DNA of 64,000 nucleotides from assembly GCA_015501595.1 (NCBI GenBank), contig JADNRX010000009.1, forward strand, positions 248,001 through 312,000, read 5' to 3'. The DNA comes from Hymenopellis radicata. Taxonomy: Eukaryota; Basidiomycota; Agaricomycetes; Agaricales; Physalacriaceae. The notes below the pieces were generated by a model. The model was not told the origin of the DNA. It worked only from the letters and a program-made list of their open reading frames with translations, and ran no database searches. Below, in pieces: positions 11,239 through 23,289 of the stretch. The position numbers and the translations under genes were made by a program. How positions within the stretch are numbered: the stretch's first letter is position 1; every line of letters begins with the position of its first letter.

Positions 11239-13538
11239 CCAGGATTATCTGTGGATGGATCCGGCTCAGATGGCTCAGCCTGAGCTACCCATGAACGTCC
11301 AATTGGAAAGCGGTGAATAGCCGGTGCACGTTCAAGTCGGGATGAGGATAGTGCGGTGCGATATCCGCTAGCAGACATATAACGAGTAACGAGAGTATCC
11401 GCATGCTCCAAGAGCTCATCAAGGTTGGGAAGTGCATCACGCGCCGCTAACTCTTCGAAGTGCGGTAGAAGCCCTGTATGTTCCGTAAGGTGAAGATCCC
11501 AAATATCGAGAACTTGGGCTTCGCAGATCGTGCGCATGGCTCTCGAGGCGGGATAGAAGTTACAGGCACTTGGCTTGGTAGGAACGTACAGATTGGCGGC
11601 GGCGGCGGAGCGAGATAATGCCGAAGGGTCTTTTGTAGTCTTTGGCCCATAATAGTTGACGGCCATAACATTGAGCATGTTAGCCTTGACGTGCCAAATG
11701 TCCGTGGTCCAAAGACGGTTGACGAAGGAGTAATACACGTCTAGCTGCACCATCTGTGGGAAGAGATGGCGCTTGACGTTACCACCAGAGAGAAATGAAC
11801 CGCCATCACCCCCATCCCAGATAAGGATGTTCGCTTTGACGACCTCATCAGGCTTGTAGCCAACCTGAGTATCGAAGTCCTTCTGTGCCTCTTTCATGCC
11901 ATGCGCCTCCATCTCGTAATGACTGTTCGCTCCAAGCGGTACAACGTACGACTTGCGTCCTTCCCGCATACGGTGTTTCTGGATGGGATCAGAGCGAAAG
12001 CGTTCGGAAATGCGGGGACGGAGGGGATCAAGGGAAGGAACATGTTCGCAAAGCATGCGAACAACGTGAAGACACATGACGCGATGAAGATGTTCAAAGT
12101 CAACATCTTGGAAAAGACCCTCAGTCGTCAGCGTAGAGCGTTCATTTCGAACAAGACGATCGTGGTAGTCGTCAAGGTTGAAGGCTCCGGGCTCGCAGTC
12201 ATCAAGACGAATAGCCGTTGCCGCGGTACCCGTAATAAGCATACTCTTCTTGCCGATGTTATGCTCGTGCACAAGTTGATACTGCTGAATGTTGTCCAGC
12301 ACCTTGCGGCAGTAGGGTTCCTTCTTTTCGAGCGCCTCCGCTGTCGCACCCCGCAGAGCGGCCAATCGCGCCTCGCCCAGGGCATTGAGAGCACGATGCG
12401 CAGTCTTATCATCGACAGCAAGTCCAAGTCGCGAAAATACACGTTTGATATCGGAATGTGCCTTGCACGAAAAGAGCCAGACAGCGATTGGCAAAGCAAG
12501 GTAACCATTAGCAGATTTATTGCGACAAAGAGCGAATGCACTAATGGAGGCGGCTTGTATCTGAGAAAGAAATCAAATACGGGTAGCATCAGTCAATAAT
12601 ATACATACCAATGGATGCGGTCGCTTGTCGCGCACAACGACTTCACCGTTTACTCGTGTTGCAGCCATACACTCAGTCAAATACCACGTTGCACAGGCCC
12701 TCTTCTTCAAGACTCCGGCCATACGCTGCATGCTGAACGCGAAAACATCGTTCTCGTTCACGAGAGTCCGGCTGTCCTTCATGCGTTGGTTCGCAGATGC
12801 CCGTAAATGCACCCGGAGTTCTGGGTGGTTAGAGTCCTCCTTGCCCAGCTTCCCAACCTCCGCTGCACATCGCTTGCCAACCAGTTGGGTTGCCCAGATC
12901 GAGAGACCGATGCGCGCAAAGTGGATATCGGAAAGGGTGCGCTCAGCATCAAAGGCATAGGCGAGCTCGTCAGCATGGACGCTATTGTACCGAGGGACAC
13001 TGAGACGATTGCGATACATCGCCTGCGTGAGGTCCACCGGTCCGAAACGGTTACGACCGCCTAACCATGAAGAGAGCATTTTAATATGCATCTCGGAACG
13101 TGGATCAGCATCGCCGCGGGGAATATTCTCAGTAAACGCTTCGGCGAAGTCCCCAAATGCCGGAAAGTGCTCAGAAATGCAGGTCAACACCGCCGTGACG
13201 TGGTCCCATTTTGAAAGCCGGGGCGAAGGCTTAAAAAGCTCGGGAGAGTCCTGGGCGCTGAGATGAAGCTGCCGAAGAGTGCTGCTAAGCGAGGTGGTGG
13301 GGGAGTATGGCGACCCTAAGGGCTCAAAAAAGTTGTTTAGGGGAGTGTTTGTGTTCATTTGAAGGGGGGATAGTGGAGTATCGGAAGGTGAGAGTCGATA
13401 TTCGGCAGCATTAGAAGGAATGGGGGCAATTGTAGGCACTGGCAATGGCGGAGAAGCCCAATTTCTGCGTGGTTTCGACTTTTTAGGGATATTTGGATCA
13501 TATTGGACAAACGTCGACGCGTCGTTAGGCGCAGACAT
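11239..13538 (-). pseudogene. DUF6589 gene, N-terminal two thirds
   Basis: Starts at ATG 13536-13538 (MSAPNDAS). Exon 1 (12609-13538) is 310 codons with a Ser/Pro-rich N-terminus; the intron is 12561-12608; exon 2 runs to the foldback insertion at 11239. It carries the central DUF6589 region (RKSYVVPLGANSHYEMEAHG, IWDGGDGGSF, VNRLWTTDIWHVKANMLNV). Reading across the insertion with one ccaggat removed gives ...STDNPG-SSTAEN..., continuous with 1673-2278. The 5' end faces the Helitron gene divergently. The gene is broken by two transposons and an inversion, but each block is open, so inactivation looks recent. Confidence 0.85.
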
Positions 13539-13810
13539 GGCGCGGACGCGTCGAGGTCGTCGTAGTAGAAGGAAAAAAGTGAACTGCCTAATTGGGTGAT
13601 TGCATAATCAACCGCTCACCTGCCAAAGGGGGCGCGATTACCATAAGACTAGCCTTCGTGCCGATTTGTCCTGTCATTCTTGTTCCCTGTATTGTTCTGT
13701 GCGCCTGTTGGATGGAGACGTTGACAGTCAACCCCGTCCGTCACGGACAATAGGTACATATACGTCTTTGGCAGATTTCAATGTGTTGAATCTTTGTTTT
13801 CATTTAATAG
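13539..13810. other. Intergenic, between divergent DUF6589 and Helitron genes
   Basis: About 270 bp with no clear coding sequence. It must hold the DUF6589 promoter and the Helitron 5' region. A plausible intron acceptor (ttcatttaatag) at about 13799-13810 precedes the open Helitron frame. I could not place the Helitron 5' TC end. Confidence 0.4.
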
Positions 13811-16800
13811 ATGGTCATGATGGCGTGGTGTACGACACTGAACTTTCTAATGCAGAAAAAGCGTACACCTTTCATTTCTTGATGGCGACGTCGCTAGTCA
13901 GCGTGTCTTATAAAGACCTGCTCTCTATTGCGAGGGATCATGGCATTCAACGCCTGGATCACGCGTCGTTGTGGCGTGCGATGGAGGTTCATGAATGTTG
14001 TTGGACGTGCCTTGTGCTACGTGAACATGCCATTTCTGCGGGCCAACACGCTGTTTGCATGGAAGATGCCCCAGAGGCGTTTCGCCCTCCATCCACACAC
14101 ACACAACTCGACCAGTTTGATCGGGAGGAACATTTTCTACATAGCCGTTTGTCTTCACCCACGGGAGCCTCCACGATGTATGACACAGAGCTTTCAAATG
14201 TTAACAAGCTTCATACCTTTCGATTTCTAATGGTAACATCATTGGGCACGATGCCATACCAATCCCTGTTGTCCGTAGCTTTGGATCATGGCATCGACCG
14301 TCAGCCTCGCGTCTCCTTGTGGCACGCGATGGTGCTTCATGAATGTAGCTGGGCATGTCTCGTGCAGTGTGAACATGTCATTTCTGCACGTCGCCATGTG
14401 ACATTTACAGATGACGTGCCCGCCATCTTTGGTCCTCTGCCCTCATGTGAGCAAGCGTAACCCCCTCCCCCTGAGGAACAATCCATACCACCTCGTCTGC
14501 CTCCCCAGGAAGAAGAATCTATACCGTTTCGTCCAACTGAATCCGCTTACGTCGATAACGTTACCCAAAGTGCCGACGACATTGACGTTCAATTCTGGAA
14601 TGACAATTGGCCCCAGGTTGAAAGCTGGGACTCTTTAAAGACGGTACAAAGGATCCTTGGCACAATCCAGCATGTTAACAATGATCAGATCTTGACAGAG
14701 TCTCGTGACGGTACATCCGCGAGTGCGTTGCGCAGAGCACCTTGCTCGTTTTGTGGACTGAATGAACAGGCATGCCGCGTCACATCATGGGATCTGGACA
14801 GGCTTGATATAAGTCTTTTGGAGGATGCAGTCGCACGCCTTCGACAGCAATATGACATTCCTGAAATTGAGGCTTATCGGATTTACGACGGCAAACTCAA
14901 CGCCTGTTCCTCATGCGGCCGATGTATTAAACGTCACGCGTTCGTCCGCGTGCCACTATATGGTTGGGCCAACGGGTGCTGGACGGGCGACATACCGGAA
15001 GAGCTGGCGACGTTAACGTTTGCCGAAGAACTTGTCATCTCGAGAGCTCATGCTACAAAATGTTGGATAAAATTAAATGCTGAGGAATCTTGTCTTCGAC
15101 AGCGTGCATCCCACGGCAATGTATGCATTCATCCCCACAAAATCATAGAGCTTGCATCTGCCCTTCCCCTTCCCATCAACAAGCTCCTCGATGAGATTGT
15201 TGTCATAATCGTTTCCAACGATCAGGCGGCCACTGCCGAAATGTTTCAACGGATGCCATTGTTGGTCCAGCCAGCCAAGGTGTTGGAAGCGTTGCGGTGG
15301 TTGCGAACACACAACTGGCTCTACCGTGATATCAAGTTTGATCCGGTCGCGCTCAGCGGCTATAACCCTGACGGACACCTGCCTTATCCCGTTCAGTACG
15401 TTGCCGAAAGTGCCACCACCCAAGGACAGAACACGACTTACGTTGGACATGGGGTCGATACCACTGATGCCATTTTTGCACTTGAACGCGATGAAAGTGA
15501 AGATCAAATACCCTTAACCACAACTGGTGCGGTGTCATCATTTATTTTCGTTCATGTAACTCACGAATCTGAAGGTACCTTTGATGTTAATCTTTCAGAG
15601 GAGTCGCTCAACTTGAGGAAGCTCGAATCTCTCCGTAACATTCACGCCAATAAGCCCTTTTTGAAGACATCCCAGTCCAGTGAAACCGTATACACTCGAC
15701 ACAATCCTGATGTCTATGGTCAACTATGGCCTACTCTTTTTCCCTATGGTGTCGACATGTTTGAAGACCCTGTATGGGAGCAGCCCAGCTTTCGGCATAT
15801 CCATCTCAAGTCTCAAGTCAGCCATTATCTCCAGCTCGCCGATACTCGATTTCAAACACATATCTCGTTTATCTTCGTCATGCAAAATGTGATGATGCTA
15901 CGCAGGTCATCCCATCAGTCTCGGCTCGCTATCCGGCGGGGCTGGTGGTCGAAAGCCATGACGGCTATGGAGAGAGTTGACGACGATATTTTGAAGCACT
16001 TGACAGATGTGTTGACAGCCAAGAAAGCGCGCAAGGATTTTACTCCCTATCAGTCCGAAATCGATGGTGAACAGGCCGCTTTGGACTTACTCCGTTACGT
16101 GGAATATTGTTCTGATCATATCGAGGGTTCGACGGAAGAAATTAGAGCTATGAGACACGAGATACGCGCCCTGTGTAACGATTCTGGGACACCATCTATC
16201 TTCTTCACCCTCAATCCGGCTGATACCTTCAATCCCGTATGTTCATTCATGTCGGGACACGACATCAATGTTGATACTTTGTTCAACGAACCCGACTCTC
16301 GATTCTCAAGCTTTCAGCGTGCTCGTCATCTTGCGGCGAATCCTATAGGCGGGGCGAGGTTCTTTCACCTCATGGTTAACCAGCTGATCAATATTTTCTT
16401 CAGTTTCACACGTCAATGCCGTCACGGAGTGTGCGGTCGTGTCAAGCATTACTATGGGGTTGTGGAGGCCCAGGCGTGGGGGTCCCTTCACATGCACATT
16501 CTTGTTTGGCTGGAGGGCGCTCTGTCGCCCCAGCAGATACAGGACCGAACCTCAGTGGATGCCGACTTTCAAAAAAGATTATTTGCATGGCTTGACTCTA
16601 TTATCAAGTATGAATTGCCCGAAGGCGGACCCGCTGAAGACGTGCTTGACCGCAGCGACAAGACCTGCATTCTCGGCAGACCTCCCCACCCGAAGCTCCC
16701 AAACTTTGACGAGCTATGGACGACGTACCTCGCCAAGGTTATCGCCGCTACCAGTCAAATCCACACACACAGCGATACGTATTACAAAAAAATCACACGT

Positions 16801-19800
16801 GCCTTCGCAATGCTTACTCAAGAGGAGCGCGACCAACTCTGTCGATTTTTCTATCCTCAGGATCTTGTTCCGGAGACTTACATTAATGACGAGGGACGAA
16901 TATTCTTCAGGCGTTTACATCGCTATGTCGTGGGACACAATCCCATTGTGACCGGCGGCTGTCAGTGCAACACGGACGGAAAATTTATTGGTTCCGGCCC
17001 GTTTGGAATGGCGCTCAGCGTATACATGACAAGCTATATGGCTAAATCCTCCCTAGATTCTGCCGTTGTTATGAGCGCGCTAGCGGCCGCCTTGACGTCG
17101 CTCGGTAAAGAGATGGTTGATGCCAGCGAGGAACAGTGCCGAGTACTCCTTTTGAAGATGCTTAATCAGATGAACAGCCGACGAGAACTGTCCGCCCAGC
17201 AGGTCGCCTCCAGCATTCTCAGCATTCCTAACCATTTCACCGATCTCAGCTTCGCCGTTGCCTACTGGTCCAACATCTTAAATTGGGCAGCTCCCGGCAT
17301 CTTCAACAGCGATGACTATGAATCTTCGAATTCAGGACCTCCGTTACGGGCTGATCCCGATGATGAAGATCCGGCCAATGAAAGGCATGCTTAAAGCTGT
17401 TTTGTCAAATTGAATCCTCTGACATTGTGTATGTAGAATCATTGATGACAATACACCTGGCGCAGAGCCTCTCGACCTAACTGATCATTTTGTTACTCTT
17501 CGTCGTTCGTCTAAGGAGCCACCACTGTTTTCCATGGTGTACGACGTTCTGTATCGACCAGAGTGTCTCGAGGGTACTTGTATGTGGGATCTTCTAGGTG
17601 AATATGAAAAGGTCTCCCTTAACGGCAAGACACCATTGTCATCTCAGGACAAAGAATTAACAGAAGATGGAGACATTGGTAGGGATGAAATGTTATGTTA
17701 TGCGAACCTTCTAATTCCTTACTAGCGTCTGATTCCCATCCGTCCCCCATATTAACGTTTAAATTTGGCCATCCCCAACAGTCGACGCACGGCTTGAAAA
17801 AACGCCATGTTCGTCACATTCCCGTACTTCTCGGCTGTCCCATTCCGCGTCGAGATCTGCCAGAACATGCTGATCGTTATGCTGTGGCCATGCTCGCGCT
17901 ATTCTCCCCGTGGAGCCGCTCATACTTGACGCTTCTAAAGCCCAAAGACATCCAATGGCAGGATGCGCTTGCAGAGGCTGTCGGAAGGTTGCCGTTACGG
18001 CTAAAGTCGGTCATTGATCATATGCAAGAACAATGGGAATGCAGAGATGCTGCTGCTGATTTTTCCGCTATGAGTCGGGAACGGTATGCTGCGTTCGGCG
18101 TTGGCGGGACTGGAACGTCATGTGACTATAGAGACCTCGACGATGCCGACCTTGCCCATGACATTGATTGGCAACTTGGCCAAGGCGTTTTTGACAGATC
18201 GGCGAACGAGGACGTGGAGGATGAACATCCCGCAATCTACCCAGATTTCCAGGAACGATGTGGACCGCGCGCTTTACGAACGGTAAATATGACTCGTGCA
18301 TTGATACAGGCCGCCAACATATATAATTCGCCTACTGTCAACTCATTATATACAGCCACAATCGGGGGATCTACGTGCCGCATCACCGGCTGTGGGGGAC
18401 ATGATATGCTTGATGCGGCCGCTACTATTGAGGGCGAGTGTGCAGCCATCCGACAGTTGCGTCATGGTACGAAATCCCCTTTTTCGACAAGGAAAAAAAT
18501 AAAAAAATAATGAATACATATAGAACGGCCGGATGGAAGCGACGACCTCGCTAGTTCGGAATCACATAGCAATCGTGATTATTCTCAATGGTACAATGCG
18601 CCCATCCAAACCACCTTATCCCGCGAAAATCGACTGGCTCAGCAACAGTGTGTCCGAAAGCATCGGGGAGACATGTCTTTCTGGAATAAAGTTGACGCCT
18701 GGAAGAAGCTTGCCATCTCCGTCGCGCGCATGTACACATTGAACAGAAAGCAACGGCTTGCGTTTCTCATGGTCGCGAATGCGCGTATGGAGCATTTGAC
18801 GAATCCTAACCGCCTCATCATTGCCGGCCCTGGGGGAACTGGCAAATCAAGAATGTATGATGCTGTAAAAACGTTCTACACCGCCCTCAAAATCGAGAAT
18901 GAGCTGACATTTACAGCTCCCACCGGCATAGCAGCCGCAAATATAGACGGCTCAACCATTGCGGCAGAGCTTTCGCTTCATATCGCATATCGTTTCCTAG
19001 TGGCGCCCAATTCTCGAACGTTGGCCGCCCTTAGCGAACGTCTACAATACTGCCGACTGTTTATCATTGATGAATTTTTCTTTGCCGGAGGTCCTGTGCA
19101 CGAAAAAATTTCACGGTCAGCCAATGTTAGCCCACCTAAACGTGCGCAACTGATTCATGTTAACCTTGACAGCCACATCAATCTTGCGCGTCACTGCACT
19201 GACGATGTGTTTGGCCATTTAGACCTTATCCTATCTGGAGATCAGTTTCAGCTCCTCTCTCCGAACACGACAGCCCTCTACAGCCATCATTATACATCAT
19301 TGAACGACGTCTCTACCGCTGTTCAGAGCCACAATAAAAATGTTAGGCAAAACGCTACCGCCGTTAAAAATTATTGGGGCATCCCGAACTGCGTTGTATT
19401 TGACAAGGTTGTCCGACAACAACATCCCCGATTTGTGGCGCTTCTAACACGACTCCGAAAAGGAATCTGTACTGTCCAAGGGCCGGATAACGATCTGGAC
19501 TATCTAAAACAGTTTGAGCTCAGCCGTCATCGTCCCCCTTTGGCTGACGATCCCGTCAATATAGGTCGATGGGTGGAGGCGTCATTGCTAACATTCGAAA
19601 ATGCGGACCAATCCAAGGCCGCCCCATTGATCACCTATACAAACTTCTGCCGAAACATGCACAACTGGAATATGACCGAAGCCTTCGCGAAAGCGACTAG
19701 TCAAGATTTTGGCATATATTATGCTGAAGATTGCGCGGGCCGTGGCAAGAAACGTATCGAACTTACAGGTCATTCATTATGATATTATTTCTTCAGTCCG

Positions 19801-20472
19801 CTCACTGCCTTCTCAGGACGTAATGCGGAAGCTGCGTGGTCCACTCCGATTAAAGGCAGTGCTTCCGACCTGTCTGGACGACTCCCGTTGGTGTTGGGCA
19901 TGCCCATTCTCCTCGTTGATAACCTTGCCGTCGAGCTTGGACTTTGCAATGGATCGTATGGAAAGCTTATTTCCATCAATTACACCGTTAAACATGGCCG
20001 ACGTTACGCAATATCAGCCGAGGCCGACTTTCCCAGATATCGCAATCCAGATCGAACGGCATTACACCCCCATCGTGCTCTCATTCCTGTTCGACGAAAA
20101 CCCATAGAATACATGCTTGATCACGACTCAAAGGTGTATTCTGCAAGGCGACAACAGTTGCCTTTCATTCCGGGCTTCTCGTTTACGGCACACAACTCCC
20201 AAAGCCGAACACTTCGATGTTTAACAGCTCACCTCGAAAGCTGCGCGACCATTTCAGCAGCATACGTTATGCTTTCGCGTATCCAATGCGGAGAAGAAGG
20301 CCCGACGGGCCTTCATATTCTTGGCGAAGTCAAAGCTAAGAACATATGCGGGCATGTCTCGCAGGAGACTCGAAACGAGGAGGTAAGGTTAAGAGACCTT
20401 GCAGAGGAGACTTTGATGCGAGCGCGACAGGACTTACAGTGGTACACCGATATTACGGGAGATAATGTGTAA
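13811..20472 (+). pseudogene. Helitron Rep/helicase gene (mutated)
   Basis: A rolling-circle transposon protein in several exons. N-terminal part (13811-14460): two diverged copies of a unit of about 110 residues (YDTELSN..HTFxFLM..SL..HECxWxCL). Then Helitron-like N domain and Rep: WGSLHMHILVWL (HxH) near 16477-16512 and the two-tyrosine YMTSY near 17023-17037. SF1/PIF1-type helicase: Walker A GPGGTGKS (about 18826-18849), IIDE, GDQFQLLSP, FTAHNSQSRT, YVMLSRIQCG. Introns: 17385-17436 (GC..AG), 17679-17725, 18467-18523. Lesions: in-frame TAA 14458-14460 and TGA 19780-19782, each with open frame on both sides and each explicable as a C-to-T change (CAA, CGA). As it stands it cannot make a full protein. 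Element ends not located. Confidence 0.85.
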
Positions 20473-20639
20473 ATATCAATGTTTGATAATAGGCTGTAAT
20501 GAGATCGATGTATTTAGCCATGGGACATACCGTTCGAACCGCCCCTACGAGAGATATCAATACAGGTATTCACGTCTGACACGCCCTCGCAGAAAGAAGA
20601 TAATTCACTTAAATGAACAACATGAAAGCTTGCACAGCC

Positions 20640-20760
20640 ACAACCCGCTCGCCAGCAGATGACATCACCAATCCGTTGAAATGAGCCCACTAGGTTTTTT
20701 TGGGTGGGGTTAGGGTTACTTCATTCACCCCCATGCCCGAAATTCTGGACTTCGCTCTCG
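20640..20760 (+). promoter_or_regulatory. Relic 5' region matching the TET-like gene promoter/start
   Basis: About 110 bp downstream of the Helitron stop resembles the sequence just before and at the start of the TET/JBP-like gene at 48553. Both have agatgac(a/g)tcacc.., ttgaaatgagcccac/ctaaaatgggcccac, and gttagggtta(c/g)ttcattcacc, followed by an ATG with MPEILDF versus MSDILDY. The coding sequence decays after about 40 bases here (possible donor gtacgt at about 20771). Confidence 0.6.
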
Positions 20761-21364
20761 AGTGGCACAGTGTACGTTTGGGTCCGGACGGTTTGATGCC
20801 GTTAATGATGTTGGTCCTCGTCTCGGTGCTTGAATGCTCCAGTCGAAGTTGCAAGTCCCAACGTAGATCGTCATATCATACATGTTCGTTTTCTCTCTAT
20901 ATGACATTTTGCATTGTCGGCGGATGAAAAACCAAGACGTTTAAGATGATAGTATATTGAGCGCATGCAGTACAACGCATAAACTTCGGCGTTCAGGCCA
21001 TAAACGAACATAACTACAGTTGCGTGTTCCTTGCGATCGTGGCTGGGTCGTCACTTCCCGGTGCTTCAAACGCTTTCTTCTCCTCCGTTCGTCATTCTCT
21101 CGCACCTAGTCACCAAGGTCCTCTAAACCGACGCTCTGCAGCATAAGGTTTACGACATGGCACAGCCGCCTATCCACAGACTGGCGGCAAAATGTGGTAT
21201 GTTCGTGGCTGCGAATCCTTGCAAGTACGTGTCAGAGCGTGATATCATTGATGTCTGCGCGCATAACAAATCGAGCCATTGTTTCCAGTCGTGATGTGGT
21301 TCTGCGTAACTTTAAGAAGGTGGAAACGGTCAAAGTTGGGGACCTACATAGATGGTCCGAGAAA
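20761..21364. other. Unassigned spacer
   Basis: No convincing gene. Short open frames on both strands lack known motifs. It separates the Helitron/TET-like relic from the 3' end of the nucleotidyltransferase-like gene. Confidence 0.4.
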
Positions 21365-22795
21365 TCACATCCAGGATGCTAAGGAGTAGTCACAGCAATA
21401 TTGGATCTCGAGACCGGGTCGACGTAGAATAGTATACTTCATCGCGAATGCGGCGGCATTCGGCAGGCATTTAATACGCCAACTGTGTCGGTCCAGCCGG
21501 GCGACGTCTGTGGAGGGTTCGCCGCTATGGCGGTGAACCCAACAGTGTTTGTCGCCCACCATACGGACAGTGCCTAGATAAAGCCCGGAAAGGAAGAGGG
21601 AGGCGCGTTGATCGAGTAGTGGCCACCCAGACCCTCGGGAGGCATACTTCACATGCGCGGCGAATTCTCTGGGACCATTGGCGGCGGCACGGGCGTTGAC
21701 ATGTTGAATGAATGAGAGATAGGGATAAAGGCAAATAGCGTGGGTGGCGGTAACGAAATTCATCACCAACGCTAGGACGAGTGTTGTTATCTTAGTGTGG
21801 GACGATCAAAGCTTGCTCACCTGAGTGGAAGGATAGGATAGTGTGCATAAAGCTCAGGCGGGAGGCAATTACCTGCACCTTCTTTCCTGCGTGGGTCATA
21901 AATGTGAAGACGTCTACGATGGCTGATGATAGATAAACTAAGCTGTCGTCTCCGGGGTAGTCGTCTGTTGATCCATATGACGCCAGATTGGGGAACTGAA
22001 AGTGTTGTCGGGAATGGGGTATGAATCAATATCCTCTCGCAATAAAAAAAGATCCAATGAGGAAAACAGACGCGAAATCCGCGTAGATGTCAAGGTCTGC
22101 GCCGACGAAACTGCCAATATTGAAAAAGGCCAAGGCGGATGAGCTGGAGACGACGGCGTCTGTGTCGGATAGAAGCTGTCGAAAGGCAGGTGCTGATGTT
22201 AGCGACATGAATGGAGCGATCATGACATTGAATGGATTACTGTGTCGTCGTCGCAAATATTCGTTGCAGACATGCTCTACCATCCTGTTGCAGAGAGTGA
22301 ACTTCCGGATTTCGTATACTGTGGAGATTCAATCAATTCGTTGGTCACGGGTCACGAGGGACCCAAAATCGACGAAATGTCACACATGTCACAGATCCCA
22401 TCGCAATCTGACGAATCCAACAGCTCAAAAAGGTAAAAAAAATCGTCCGAAATCATCCAAATTGGGGCAGTTTGATGAAATTTTTCCCCCAGGTCACAGC
22501 ATTTTCGGCGCCGCGACGAAATCAAAATTTCGTCGCGGCGGTCACACGTCACATGGGGTGACGAATTGAACGAAACTCAACAGTAGGTTAAGGCGGGGGA
22601 GTATATGTTGATTCATAACGTCGCCCCTACGGAAATTTGAGCTTTGGTGCATGGTGTTGGGAAATGAGCTAATATCACTTACCACAGGGCGCGGCTAGTG
22701 TACACGTTGTCAAGGGCTACCAGAGGCAGGGCGAGCGTCAATAGCTGCAACGCCAACAGTATGATCATCATGTTGAGTAACGAAATTCGGGCCAT
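21365..22795 (-). pseudogene. Nucleotidyltransferase-like protein with N-terminal signal/TM segment (copy 1)
   Basis: Starts at ATG 22795 with a hydrophobic leader (MARISLLNMMIILLALQLL...), then a spliced exon with MNQHILPRLNLYEIRKFTLCN and MIAPFM..AFRQLL, and the motif SSALAFFN..GADLDIYAD. This resembles the GSxALxFF...DLDLY motif of nucleotidyltransferase-fold proteins common in mushrooms; function unknown. The C-terminal part has a YPYLSFIQHVN block and tryptophan-rich segments. A MITE with TA duplication (22319-22583) sits in the exon; removing it gives ..LNL-YEIRK.. in frame. A TGA follows ARGY (near 22023) where the paralogue at 62.6-63.9 kb has a sense codon. Probably inactive. Confidence 0.65.
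22319..22583. mobile_element. MITE with TA duplication, CTGT ends (265 bp)
   Basis: Left end ctgtggagattcaatcaatt, right end ..gaattgaacgaaactcaacag, flanked by TA (22317-22318, 22584-22585). It shares the subterminal block ttcaattcgt(c/t)ggtcac with the elements at 34951 and 46031. Central part holds aaattttgatttcgtcgcg-type palindromes. Tc1/mariner-type nonautonomous element inserted in the exon of the nucleotidyltransferase-like gene. Confidence 0.88.
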
Positions 22796-22838
22796 GATTA
22801 ATGAAGACGTTGACTCAGAAGATTTTGAGATATTCATA

Positions 22839-22987
22839 CTGTACTATTACGGGCTGGTCTTCGCATAACGCGTAACGGGGGGGTCTTTTGATCTTATCGG
22901 ACCCCGCCGATCGCCTGGAAATCCTAATCGGGTTTCTATCAAATTTTTTTTTGAAAAATCTGTGAAGACTTGGCCGTAATAGTACAG
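22839..22987. mobile_element. MITE with TA duplication, CTGT ends (149 bp)
   Basis: Left ctgtactattacgggctggt, right ..ccgtaatagtacag with TA on both sides (22837-22838, 22988-22989). The inverted ends run about 27 bp with a few mismatches. Intergenic, upstream of the gene starting at 22795. Same four terminal bases as the other MITEs but a different interior. Confidence 0.85.
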
Positions 22988-23289
22988 TATGGTCTAAACG
23001 ATGAGACTACCGAGAGACAGGCGAATCTAGGCTGATCAGTCGAGATAGAAAGGATTGATGCGTCTACAGATTCGCTTACCTGGTCAGACTTTTGATAGAC
23101 AGCAGCATTCAAAGTGTTTAAGGTCGGAAGTGAGTAGCTAGTAAGGGTCATCATTGATGACAGTTCCGCTCGGGCTTATTGTGTCATGGAAGCCGAAGGC
23201 CATTGGACACATCCCTTTTTTCGTTTTGTACTATCATGATGTCGGAATTGCATTATATACAGGTGCAGAAGTCTGTATGTTTTATATGC

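Noticed and set aside
10960..13615. Shared cataatcaaccgc at about 10966 and 13601 as a recombination footprint
   Set aside because: Only 13 bp, with no similarity on either side; likely chance.
19770..19797. A 28-bp intron (gtcattc..ttcttcag) removing the TGA at 19780
   Set aside because: Too short for a spliceosomal intron and it would shift the frame; the frame is continuous if the TGA is a point mutation.
20700..20720. Telomere-like TTAGGGTTA runs at about 20705 and 48525
   Set aside because: Only one to two units each, both in the same homologous promoter-like block; not a telomere or a fusion.
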